Assembly: GCF_001571325.1 (NCBI RefSeq)
Contig: NZ_BCTO01000049.1
Location: 1 to 64,000, forward strand
Direction of reading: 5' to 3'
From: Delftia tsuruhatensis NBRC 16741
GTDB taxonomy: Bacteria > Pseudomonadota > Gammaproteobacteria > Burkholderiales > Burkholderiaceae_C
DNA length: 64,000 nt
Under the pieces are notes generated by a model. The model saw nothing but the letters and a program-made list of their open reading frames with translations, made no database searches and had not been told where the DNA came from. The position numbers were made by a program, and so were the translations under genes. The first letter of the stretch is position 1; every line of letters begins with the position of its first letter. Shown piece by piece: positions 40,929 through 48,744 of the stretch.

Positions 40929-41389
40929 GGTGTTCCTCTACATGGCCCGGAAATGAAAACGCACCTGCCGTGGGCAGCGGCCGGTGCGGGGCGCGATTAT
41001 AGGCAGCGGCCCCGGGGGCTGCCTGGGCCTGCGCTTATGGCCTCCATAAGGGACGGCAGATACCGTCTACTAGAGCGTGTTATGCACTTTTAAGTGCCCG
41101 CGAAAGCCGGGAAATGGGCCCGGAACGAGGCGCAGCGCGCGCCGCGGTTGCCATACCGCAAGTGTGCTGCAACGAAGGGCCGGGCCCATTTCCCGGCTTT
41201 CCCCATGGGTTGGCTCTGCGCGCAGGCGCTCGCGGCGTTGCAGCGCTTGCCAAGGCTCCAGCCTTGGCGGCGCACTGCGCCTTGCGATCACCAGCGCGCA
41301 GAGCCAACGCGGGTACTTAAAAGTGCATAACACGCTCTAAGATCGTCGGCAAATTCCACCCCCAAGCAACCACCAAGGAGTACAAGACC
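40929..41389. other. Intergenic region between BMP copy 1 and the HIT gene
   Basis: 461 bp without a gene. More than half is the MITE-like element at 41073-41337. The remaining left part would contain the promoter of the BMP gene (minus) and the last 50 bp the ribosome-binding region of the HIT gene (AAGGAG at 41374). Confidence 0.7.
41073..41337. mobile_element. MITE-like element with 30-bp terminal inverted repeats and nested hairpins
   Basis: 265 bp flanked by TA on both sides (41071-41072 and 41338-41339). Terminal repeats begin GAGCGTGTTATGCACTTTTA and match at 29 of 30 positions. Inside are two large hairpins: 22-bp perfect arms GAAAGCCGGGAAATGGGC... (41102-41123 with 41180-41201) and 15-bp perfect arms GTTGGCTCTGCGCGC (41209-41223 with 41294-41308), the latter enclosing GCCAAGGCT / AGCCTTGGC. 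No transposase frame. Size, ends and TA duplication fit a non-autonomous transposon. Confidence 0.85.
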
Positions 41390-41830
41390 ATGCCGATGTT
41401 CGTCGATACCTCGCCCCCGGGCCAGTGCATCTTCTGCCGCCTCGTGGCGGGCGAGATCCCGTCCGCCAAGGTGTTCGAGGACGAGCAGACCATCGCCTTC
41501 ATGGACATCGGCCAGGTCAATCCCGGCCATGTGCTGGTGGCCAGCAAGCGCCATGCCGTAACCCTGCTGGACCTCACGCCCGACGAGGCCGGCGCCGTGA
41601 TGCGCACGGCCCAGCGCGTGGCGCGGGCCGTGCAGTCAGCGTTCGACCCCGATGGCATCAGCCTGTTCCAGGCCAACGGCGCGGCCGGCGGGCAGACCGT
41701 CTTCCACTTCCACCTGCATGTGCTGCCGCGCCACGAGGGCGACGGCGTGGGCCTGGGCTGGCCGCGCAAGGAGCCCGGCATGCAGGCGCTGCAGGACCAT
41801 GCCGAGCGCCTCAGGCAGGCGCTGGCCTGA
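41390..41830 (+). CDS. HIT-family nucleotide-binding hydrolase
   Basis: A 146-residue histidine-triad protein. CIFCRLVAGEIPSAKVFED at the N-terminus includes the CxxC zinc pair of many HIT proteins; the triad is HFHLHVLPR. Such enzymes hydrolyse AMP-linked or related nucleotides. AAGGAG lies 10 bases before the ATG. It is the only plus-strand gene in this purine region and ends 7 bp before the convergent adenine deaminase gene. Confidence 0.92.
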   Translation: MPMFVDTSPPGQCIFCRLVAGEIPSAKVFEDEQTIAFMDIGQVNPGHVLVASKRHAVTLLDLTPDEAGAVMRTAQRVARAVQSAFDPDGISLFQANGAAGGQTVFHFHLHVLPRHEGDGVGLGWPRKEPGMQALQDHAERLRQALA

Positions 41831-41836
41831 GCGGAC

Positions 41837-42886
41837 TCAGGCCAGGGCTGCGTACTTGGCGAACACGGCCTCCAGCTGGCGCATCCAGTGGGCGCGCTGC
41901 TGGGGCGTGACGAAGCTGGCGTCAAAGCTGTTGACCGCCAGCTGCCAGGCCTGCTGCGAGTTCATGCCCGTGGCGGCGAACAGCTGCAGGTAGTTCTCGT
42001 TCACGTAGCCGCCGAAGTAGGCCGGATCATCGGAATTGACCGTGACCTTGAGACCCGCCTCCAGCAGCTGCGGCAGGTTGTGCTGCGCCAGGTCGGGCAC
42101 CACGCACAGCTTGAGGTTGGACAGCGGGCACACGGTCAGCGGCACGCCGTCGCGCACCAGGCGCTGCATCAGGGCCTCGTCGCGCGCGGCCTGCACGCCG
42201 TGGTCTATGCGCTCGGAATGCAGCACGTCCAGCGCGCCCCAGATATAGGCGGGAGGTCCCTCCTCGCCCGCATGCGCGACCAGGTGCAGGCCCAGCTCGC
42301 GGCAGCGCGCGAACACGCGGGCGAACTTCTCGGGCGGGTTGCCGACCTCGCTGCTGTCCAGGCCCACGCCGATGAAGCGGTCGCGCAGCGGCAGCGCGGC
42401 CTCCAGCGTGGCGAAGGCGTCCTCCTCGCTGAGGTGGCGCAGAAAGCTCAGGATCAGCGCCGACGAGATGCCCTGCTCTATCTCCGCATCGCGGCAGGCG
42501 CGGTACAGGCCGTTGATCACGGTCTCCATGCCCACGCCGCGCTGGGTGTGGGTCTGGGGGTCGAAGAAGATCTCGGCATGGACCACGTTGTCTTGCGCGG
42601 CGCGCGTCAGGTAGGCGCGGCCCATGTCGTAGAAATCCTGCTCGTACAGCAGCACGCTGGCGCCGGCGTAGTAGATGTCCAGAAAGCTTTGCAGGTCGGT
42701 GAAGGCATAGGCGCGGCGCAGGTCTTCCACGCTGGCATAGGGCAGCTTCACGCCGTTGCGCTGGGCCAGCGCGAAGATCAGCTCGGGCTCCAGCGAGCCT
42801 TCGATGTGCATGTGCAGCTCGGCCTTGGGCATGGCCTGGAGCAATTGGGGCAGATGCGCGGCATCCACGGCGGGTACGGTGTGCAT
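41837..42886 (-). CDS. Adenine/adenosine deaminase family enzyme (Aah1-like adenine deaminase)
   Basis: A 349-residue metal-dependent deaminase. ELHMHIEGSLEPELIFALAQ (HxH site), HAEIFFDPQTHT, VAHAGEEGPP (catalytic Glu) and NSDDPAYFGGY (Asp ligands) match the adenine deaminase branch rather than true adenosine deaminase, which normally has HVHLDG. The product would be hypoxanthine. Its ATG overlaps the stop of the Rieske gene by 4 bases (ATGA). Confidence 0.88.
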   Translation of the reverse strand: MHTVPAVDAAHLPQLLQAMPKAELHMHIEGSLEPELIFALAQRNGVKLPYASVEDLRRAYAFTDLQSFLDIYYAGASVLLYEQDFYDMGRAYLTRAAQDNVVHAEIFFDPQTHTQRGVGMETVINGLYRACRDAEIEQGISSALILSFLRHLSEEDAFATLEAALPLRDRFIGVGLDSSEVGNPPEKFARVFARCRELGLHLVAHAGEEGPPAYIWGALDVLHSERIDHGVQAARDEALMQRLVRDGVPLTVCPLSNLKLCVVPDLAQHNLPQLLEAGLKVTVNSDDPAYFGGYVNENYLQLFAATGMNSQQAWQLAVNSFDASFVTPQQRAHWMRQLEAVFAKYAALA

Positions 42887-43893
42887 CAGCAGACTCCGAA
42901 GGTGATGCCGCTGGCCCGGAGGTAGCGGCGGTAGGCGGACGACATGCGGTCGGCCGCAGAGTGCATTTCGGCGCGCGGGTCCAGCGGCAGGCACTTGGGC
43001 TGCTGCGACTCCAGCACGGGCTGGTCCTGGCAGAAGATGGTGTGCTGGAATTCCTGTAGCTGGGCGTCGGGCGAGTCGAAGTCTGCCACGGCCAGCCGGA
43101 ACCAGACGCGGCTGGTCTCGGGCGTGACGGGGCAGATGAACAGGGCGATGGACTCGCGCCATCCGGCCCGGGTGGTGCCGGATTCGGGCAGCTTGGTCAG
43201 CACGGCGGCATAGGGCGCCGTGACTTCGTAGGTGTACTCGACCTCGGCCGCGCTGGTGGAGTGCAGGTTGGACTGCGGCTGCACGGCCTTGCAGCCCGTG
43301 GCCAGCACGCCCGTGGCCGTGGTCTCCACGGCATAGGCTTCGATGGCCGTGGCGTCGCGGCTGCCCAGCCAGCCTTCGTGGACAAAGCCGAAGTGCGACA
43401 TGTCCAGGAAGTTCTCGATGATGCGCGGCGCGCTGGCGGCCACGTCGTAGGGGCCGCAGTTGAGCTTGCGCAGGTGCGCGTCCGCCTCGGCTTCAAACGC
43501 TGGCAGTGCCGCCAGGGCCGCCAGGGCCGGAACAGCCGAGAGCTCCTCGCCCGTGGCCAGCCGCACCCAGACCAGGCCGTAGGCTTCCTGTGCCTCGAAG
43601 GCCTTCACGCACTGCGAGGGCGGGGGCGTGAAGCTGGGCAGGGCCGGCACCTTGACGCACTGGCCGCTGTCGGCGAACTGCCAGCCGTGGTAGGGGCATT
43701 CAAGGTGGCCGTTCTCGACACGGCCCATGGACAGGCGTGCGCCACGGTGCGGGCAGCGGTCCACGAAGACGCGGACCAGGCCTTGCGGATCGCGCCACAG
43801 CACCAGGGGCTGGTCCAGCAGTTGCACGCCCAGCGGCGCATCGACAACTTCGTGGGCCTGGGCCACGGGATGCCAGAGGGAGTTTTCGATCAT
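42886..43893 (-). CDS. Rieske non-heme iron oxygenase, alpha subunit
   Basis: A 335-residue oxygenase related to vanillate demethylase/HpxD-type enzymes. The Rieske cluster motif is CPH (Cys47, His49) with CPYH (Cys66, His69), and the mononuclear iron site is NFLDMSHFGFVHEG (Asp164, His167, His172). A dedicated reductase is not in view. It is coupled to the adenine deaminase gene and lies within a purine transport region, so a purine or methylpurine may be the substrate; HpxD of Klebsiella, which acts on hypoxanthine, is a precedent. Start at 43893 is chosen by family alignment (MIENSLWHPVA). Confidence 0.87.
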   Translation of the reverse strand: MIENSLWHPVAQAHEVVDAPLGVQLLDQPLVLWRDPQGLVRVFVDRCPHRGARLSMGRVENGHLECPYHGWQFADSGQCVKVPALPSFTPPPSQCVKAFEAQEAYGLVWVRLATGEELSAVPALAALAALPAFEAEADAHLRKLNCGPYDVAASAPRIIENFLDMSHFGFVHEGWLGSRDATAIEAYAVETTATGVLATGCKAVQPQSNLHSTSAAEVEYTYEVTAPYAAVLTKLPESGTTRAGWRESIALFICPVTPETSRVWFRLAVADFDSPDAQLQEFQHTIFCQDQPVLESQQPKCLPLDPRAEMHSAADRMSSAYRRYLRASGITFGVC

Positions 43894-43969
43894 GGGGGGA
43901 ATCTCTTGCTGTCTGTCTGTGCCGCGGCGGCGGGCAGGCCGCGGCTGGGAGCGAGCATAAACCCGCTCG

Positions 43970-44012
43970 ATGCGCAGCACAGGTACGGTACAGGTACACC
44001 TGTGCTGCGCAT
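43970..44012. promoter_or_regulatory. 15-bp inverted repeat upstream of the Rieske gene
   Basis: ATGCGCAGCACAGGT (43970-43984) and ACCTGTGCTGCGCAT (43998-44012) are perfect inverted copies around ACGGTACAGGTAC. GGTAC occurs three times in the left arm and centre. It lies 77 bp before the start of the Rieske gene and could be an operator for the Rieske-adenine deaminase pair, or a hairpin after the BMP gene. Confidence 0.6.
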
Positions 44013-44088
44013 GAACGCCAAGGCCGCCCGAAGGCGGCCCTGGCGGCAACAGGCAACCCGGCCTGCGCCGGGTGGCCTGGCGTCTGTC

Positions 44089-45246
44089 TTACTTGCTGTC
44101 CTGGCCCGGCACCTTGCCTTCCACGCCCTTGACGTAGAAGTTGATGCCCGTGAGGAACTTGTCTTCGGCCACGGCGTCGGCGGCCAGCAGTTCCTTGCCG
44201 TCCTGGCCTGTGATCGGGCCCTTCCAGATGTGGAAGGTGCCGTCCTTCAGACCCTTCTTGACCTCTTCGATCCGGGCCTTGGCCTCGGCGGGCACGTCAT
44301 CGGCCAGCGAGACGATGTCGATCGCGCCTTCCTTCACGCCCCACCAGGTCTGCTGGCTGCTCCACTTGCCGTCCAGCATCTCGCGCACGGTCTTGGTGTA
44401 GTAGGGAGTCCAGTTGATGATGGCCGAGCCCAGGTGGGCCTTGGGGCCGTAGGCCGTCATGTCGGAGTCCCAGCCGAAGGCGCGCTTGCCCTTTTCCTCG
44501 GCCGTCTTGAGCACGGCGGCGGAGTCGGTGTTCTGGAACAGGATGTCGGCGCCGCCGTTGATCAGCGAAGTCGCAGCCTCGGTTTCCTTCGGGGGGGCGA
44601 ACCACTCGTTGACCCAGACCACCTTGGTCTTGATCTTGGGGTTCATGGACTGCGCGCCCAGCGTGAAGCTGTTGATGTTGCGCAGCACTTCGGGAATCGG
44701 CACGGAGCCGACCACGCCCAGCACGTTGGACTTGGTCATGGAGCCCGCGATGATGCCGGCCAGATAAGCGCCTTCGTAGGTGCGGCTGTCGTAGGTGCTG
44801 ACGTTGGCGGCGGTCTTGTAGCCGGTGGCGTGCTCGAACTTCACATCGGGGAAGTCGGGAGCGATCTTCTGGATGGGCTCCATGTAGCCGAAGGTGGTGC
44901 CGAAGACCAGCTTGTTGCCGTTGGCGGCCATGTCGCGCAGCACGCGCTCGGCGTCGGCGCCCTCGGGCACGCTCTCGACGTAGGAGGTCTTGATCTTGTC
45001 GCCGAATTCCTTCTCCAGCGCCAGGCGGCCCTGGTCGTGGGCAAAGGTGTAGCCGCCGTCACCGACGGGGCCCACGTAGGCGAAGGCGATCTTCAAAGGC
45101 TCGGTTGCAGCGGCAGCAGGGGCCTCGGCAACGGGAGCGGGCGCAGGCGCGGCCTCCTCCTTCTTGCCACAGCCGGCCAGCGCGGCGGCGGCCACGGCCG
45201 ACAGCGCTGCCACCTTGATCAGGGAGCGTTTGTGAAGATCAGTCAT
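44089..45246 (-). CDS. BMP-family purine/nucleoside-binding lipoprotein, copy 2
   Basis: A 385-residue lipoprotein with lipobox AALAGC near residue 26, an Ala/Pro linker and the BMP fold: VGPVGDGGYTFAHDQGR, FGTTFGYMEPI, VVGSVPIPEVLRNINSFTLG, WVNEWFAPPKE, LINGGADILFQNTDS. Closely related to copy 3 directly upstream (gap about 250 bp). It should be the substrate-binding component or an alternative one for the ABC transporter. Confidence 0.93.
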   Translation of the reverse strand: MTDLHKRSLIKVAALSAVAAAALAGCGKKEEAAPAPAPVAEAPAAAATEPLKIAFAYVGPVGDGGYTFAHDQGRLALEKEFGDKIKTSYVESVPEGADAERVLRDMAANGNKLVFGTTFGYMEPIQKIAPDFPDVKFEHATGYKTAANVSTYDSRTYEGAYLAGIIAGSMTKSNVLGVVGSVPIPEVLRNINSFTLGAQSMNPKIKTKVVWVNEWFAPPKETEAATSLINGGADILFQNTDSAAVLKTAEEKGKRAFGWDSDMTAYGPKAHLGSAIINWTPYYTKTVREMLDGKWSSQQTWWGVKEGAIDIVSLADDVPAEAKARIEEVKKGLKDGTFHIWKGPITGQDGKELLAADAVAEDKFLTGINFYVKGVEGKVPGQDSK

Positions 45247-45451
45247 CGAAGTTTCCTCAAGTGGTCCTGCGGCAGGCAGGAAGAAGGCGGTGTCCGCAGG
45301 GGCGCAGACCCGCCGCGATGGGTCCCGAGAATAAAGCAAGAATGGCGCCAGCCGGCTGCGCCAGAGCCACCAGGCATGCGGGAAAACCACATTTTGGGGG
45401 CTTTGCACAATCGTGGTGCATAGGGCGGACCCGTCTGGCGGATCGCGGCAG

Positions 45452-45475
45452 AAAAAAGGGCCCCGAAGGGCCCTT
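45452..45475 (-). terminator. Intrinsic terminator after BMP copy 3
   Basis: AAGGGCCC (45456-45463), loop CGAA, GGGCCCTT (45468-45475), followed on the minus strand by a run of six T. It lies about 20 bp after the stop of the 45497-46669 gene and should separate it from copy 2. Confidence 0.9.
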
Positions 45476-45496
45476 GTTGCATGGACTGCCGCCGGA

Positions 45497-46669
45497 TCAC
45501 TTGGCGCCCGGCACCTTGCCTTCGACGCCGTTGACGAAGAAGTTGATGCTGGTCATGAAGCCCAGGTCGCCGACCTGGCCTGCCGTCAGCACTTCCTTGC
45601 CCGCGTTGTCCTTGATGGGGCCGGTCCAGACGGCGAAGCTGCCGTCCTTCAAGCCGTCGCGTGCCTTGGCGACCTTGTCCTTGATGTCCTGGGGCACGTC
45701 GTCGGCGATCTTCACGAGGTCGATGGCGCCTTCCTTCACGCCCCACCAGAAGGAGCCGCCCTGCCACTTGCCGTCCAGCGTGTCCTGGGTGACCTTGCTG
45801 TAGTAAGGCGTCCAGTCGATCACGGCCGAGCCCAGGTGGGCCTTGGGCGCGAAGGCGCTCATGTCGCCGTCCTTGCCGAAGGCGCGCGCACCGCGTTCCT
45901 CGGCCGTCTTGAGCACGGCCGGGGAGTTGGTGTTCTGATAGAGCACGTCCACGCCGCCGTTGATCAGCGAGGTGGCGGCCTCGGACTCCTTGGGCGGGGC
46001 GAACCACTCGTTCACCCAGACCACCTTGGCCTTGATCGAGGGATCGACGCTTTGCGCACCCAGCACGAAGCTGTTGATGTTGCGCACCACTTCAGGGATA
46101 GGCACCGAGGCCACGACGCCGATGGTCTTGGTCTTGGTCATGCCGCCGGCCACGATGCCGGCCAGGTAGGCGCCCTCGAAGGTCTTGGTGTCGTAGGTGG
46201 CCACGTTGTCGGCATTCTTGTAGCCGGTGGCGTGCTCGAACTTCACGTCCTTGAGGTCGGCCGCCACCTTCTGCACGAACTCCTGGTAGCCGAAGCTGGT
46301 CGCGAAGATCAGCTTGTTGCCCTGGCCGGCCATGTCGCGCATCACGCGCTCGGCATCGGCGCTCTCGGGCACGCTTTCGACGAAGGAGGTTTCCACCTTG
46401 TCGCCGAACTTCTCCTGGATGGCCTTGCGACCCAGCTCATGCTGGAAGGTCCAGCCGCCGTCGCCGATGGGGCTGACGTACATGAAGCCAATCTTGAGCT
46501 TCTCGGCCGGCGCCTGCGCTGCGGGCGCGGCAGCGGGAGCCGGCGCTGCGGCCTCTTCCTTCTTGCCGCAGGCGGTCAGGGCCGCCACCGAGATGGCCGA
46601 CAGGCCGATCATCTTCACAAGCGTGCTTTTGAGGCCAGGTTTCAGGGTGCGTTCGCGCAAAGCGGGCAT
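45497..46669 (-). CDS. BMP-family purine/nucleoside-binding lipoprotein, copy 3
   Basis: A 390-residue lipoprotein (lipobox AALTAC near residue 34) with the same BMP blocks as copy 2: VSPIGDGGWTFQHELGRKAI, FATSFGYQEFVQK, VVASVPIPEVVRNINSFVLG, WVNEWFAPPKE, LINGGVDVLYQNTNS. It is 48 bp after the second permease and is therefore the cognate binding protein of the transporter operon; the terminator at 45452-45475 closes the unit. Confidence 0.93.
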   Translation of the reverse strand: MPALRERTLKPGLKSTLVKMIGLSAISVAALTACGKKEEAAAPAPAAAPAAQAPAEKLKIGFMYVSPIGDGGWTFQHELGRKAIQEKFGDKVETSFVESVPESADAERVMRDMAGQGNKLIFATSFGYQEFVQKVAADLKDVKFEHATGYKNADNVATYDTKTFEGAYLAGIVAGGMTKTKTIGVVASVPIPEVVRNINSFVLGAQSVDPSIKAKVVWVNEWFAPPKESEAATSLINGGVDVLYQNTNSPAVLKTAEERGARAFGKDGDMSAFAPKAHLGSAVIDWTPYYSKVTQDTLDGKWQGGSFWWGVKEGAIDLVKIADDVPQDIKDKVAKARDGLKDGSFAVWTGPIKDNAGKEVLTAGQVGDLGFMTSINFFVNGVEGKVPGAK

Positions 46670-46717
46670 GCGTTTGTCCTTTTGTGGTTCTGGAGGGAGA
46701 GAGAAACAATGAAAGCG

Positions 46718-47638
46718 TCATGAGCCCGGGTAGAAGGGCTTGCCCAGCGAGGCCGGCATGTTGGCACGGATCCAGGCCGGATTGCGCGAGATCAGCACCA
46801 GCACGACGATGGTCGCCAGGTAGGGCAGCATGGACAGCAGCTGGCTGGCCACCTGCACGCCCGTGGCCTGCAAATGGAACTGCAGCATGGTCACGCCGCC
46901 GAACAGGTAGGCGCCCAGCAGCACGCGCGCAGGGCGCCAGGTGGCGAAGGTGGTCAGCGCCAGCGCGATCCAGCCCCGGCCCGACACCATGCCTTCCACC
47001 CACAGCGGCGTGTAGACGGTGGAGATGTAGGCACCGGCCAGACCGCACATGGCACCGCCGAAGACCACGGCCGCCAGGCGGATGCGGCGCACCGGATAGC
47101 CCAGCGCGTGGGCCGACTGGGGCGACTCGCCCACGGCGCGCAGCACCAGGCCGGCCCGGGTGCGGTAGAGGAACCAGACCAGGGCCGCCGCAATGGCCAC
47201 CGCGCCATAGACCAGCGGATGCAGGCGAAACAGCGCCGTGCCCACCACGGGCAGGTCGGACAGCCAGGGCACGGCGAACTTGGGCAGCTCGGGCAGGCGT
47301 GCCTGCACATAGCCCAGGCCCAGGAAGGCCGAGAAGCCCGTGCCGAACAGCGACAGGGCCAGCCCCGTCGCGTACTGGTTGGTGTTCAGCCAGATCACCA
47401 GCACGCCGAAGATGGCGGCCAGCAGCGCGCCCGCACCCATGCCGGCCAGAAAGCCCACGTTGGTGCTGCCCGTGTGGACCACGGCGGCAAAGCCCGCGAT
47501 GGCGGCGCACAGCATCATGCCCTCGGCACCCAGGTTGACGATGCCGGCCTTTTCATTGATCAGCAGGCCCAGCGCGGCCAGCGCCAGCACGGTGCCGGCG
47601 CTGAGCGTGGAGCCCAGCAGCAGTGCATAGGATTCCAT
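46718..47638 (-). CDS. Nucleoside/purine ABC transporter permease 2
   Basis: A 306-residue inner-membrane permease of the BPD_transp_2 type used with BMP-family binding proteins. It shows about eight to ten membrane segments and the motif LGLLINEKAGIVNLGAEGMM, conserved in YufQ/NupC-type permeases. The ATG overlaps the stop of permease 1 by 4 bases. A longer upstream frame exists only because of high GC. Confidence 0.93.
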   Translation of the reverse strand: MESYALLLGSTLSAGTVLALAALGLLINEKAGIVNLGAEGMMLCAAIAGFAAVVHTGSTNVGFLAGMGAGALLAAIFGVLVIWLNTNQYATGLALSLFGTGFSAFLGLGYVQARLPELPKFAVPWLSDLPVVGTALFRLHPLVYGAVAIAAALVWFLYRTRAGLVLRAVGESPQSAHALGYPVRRIRLAAVVFGGAMCGLAGAYISTVYTPLWVEGMVSGRGWIALALTTFATWRPARVLLGAYLFGGVTMLQFHLQATGVQVASQLLSMLPYLATIVVLVLISRNPAWIRANMPASLGKPFYPGS

Positions 47639-48744
47639 CAGCGGGCCTCCTTGACGGCAGGCGCCGCTGCGGGCGGGACCACGGGCGTGCGGGACACCCA
47701 GCGCACGCGGTAGGCCACCAGCGTGTCGCAGGCCAGCAGCGTGAACAGCAGCAGGCCCTGGAACACGCCGGTCAGCGCCTTGGGCAGGCCCAGGCGCGAC
47801 TGGGCGAGTTCGCCCCCGATATAGAACATGCTCATGAGAATCGCGGAAAAGATCATGCCCACGGGATGCAGGCGGCCGACGAAGGCCACGATGATGGCGG
47901 CGAAGCCGTAGCCGGCCGGGACATAGGGCGTGAGCTGGCCCAGCGGGCCGGCCACTTCCAGCGCACCGGCCAGGCCGGCGGCGGCGCCCGAGATCAGCAG
48001 CGCCGTCCACAGCGCACGGCGCGAGGAAAAGCCCGCGTAGCGTGCGGCGGCCGGAGCCAGCCCACCGACCTGCAGCGCAAAGCCGGCGCGGGTGCGGAAC
48101 AGGAAGATCCACAGCATGGCTGCCGCGGCCAGCGCCAGCAGCAGGCCGATATTGGTGCGCATGCCCTGCATCAGCTTGGGGATCTGCGTGACGCGCTCGA
48201 AGGTCTTGGTCTGCGGGAAGTTGTAGCCCATGGGGTCCTTCCACGGCCCGTAGACCAGAAAGCCCAGCACCAGGGTGGCCACGTAGACCAGCATCAGGCT
48301 GACCAGGATTTCATTGGCATTGAAGCGGTCGCGCAGCAGGGCCACGATGCCGGCCCAGACCATGCCGCCCAGCATGCCGGCCACCAGGATGGCGGGCACG
48401 ATCCAGGGCCCCGTGGTCTTGTCCGCCAGCAGCGCCACGCCGCCTGCGGCCACGGCGCCGATCACGAACTGGCCTTCGGCACCGATGTTCCACACATTGG
48501 AGCGAAAGCACACGGCCAGGCCCAGCGCGATCAGCAGCAGCGGCGTGGCCTTGACGGCCAGCTCGCCCAGCGCATAGGTGGACTTGACGGGGTCCCAGAA
48601 GAAGGCCTGCAGGCCGCGCACCGGGTCCTTGCCCAGCATCACGAACAGGCACACGCCGATCAGCACCGTGATGGCCAGCGCCAGCACGGGCGAACCGTAG
48701 GTCCACAGTTTCGAGGCCTGGGGGCGTTGCTCAAGCTTGAACAT
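47638..48744 (-). CDS. Nucleoside/purine ABC transporter permease 1
   Basis: A 368-residue permease, paired with permease 2. Characteristic stretches are TPLLLIALGLAVCFRSNVWN, IGAEGQFVIGAVAAGGVAL and YGFAAIIVAFVGRLHPVGM. Start at 48744 overlaps the end of the ATPase gene by 14 bases. C-terminal tail rich in Pro and Ala is cytoplasmic. Confidence 0.93.
   Translation of the reverse strand: MFKLEQRPQASKLWTYGSPVLALAITVLIGVCLFVMLGKDPVRGLQAFFWDPVKSTYALGELAVKATPLLLIALGLAVCFRSNVWNIGAEGQFVIGAVAAGGVALLADKTTGPWIVPAILVAGMLGGMVWAGIVALLRDRFNANEILVSLMLVYVATLVLGFLVYGPWKDPMGYNFPQTKTFERVTQIPKLMQGMRTNIGLLLALAAAAMLWIFLFRTRAGFALQVGGLAPAAARYAGFSSRRALWTALLISGAAAGLAGALEVAGPLGQLTPYVPAGYGFAAIIVAFVGRLHPVGMIFSAILMSMFYIGGELAQSRLGLPKALTGVFQGLLLFTLLACDTLVAYRVRWVSRTPVVPPAAAPAVKEAR

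Noticed and set aside
42886..43893. Calling the Rieske protein a vanillate demethylase
   Set aside because: The fold family fits, but no reductase or aromatic pathway gene is nearby and the context is purine metabolism, so a specific name is not justified.
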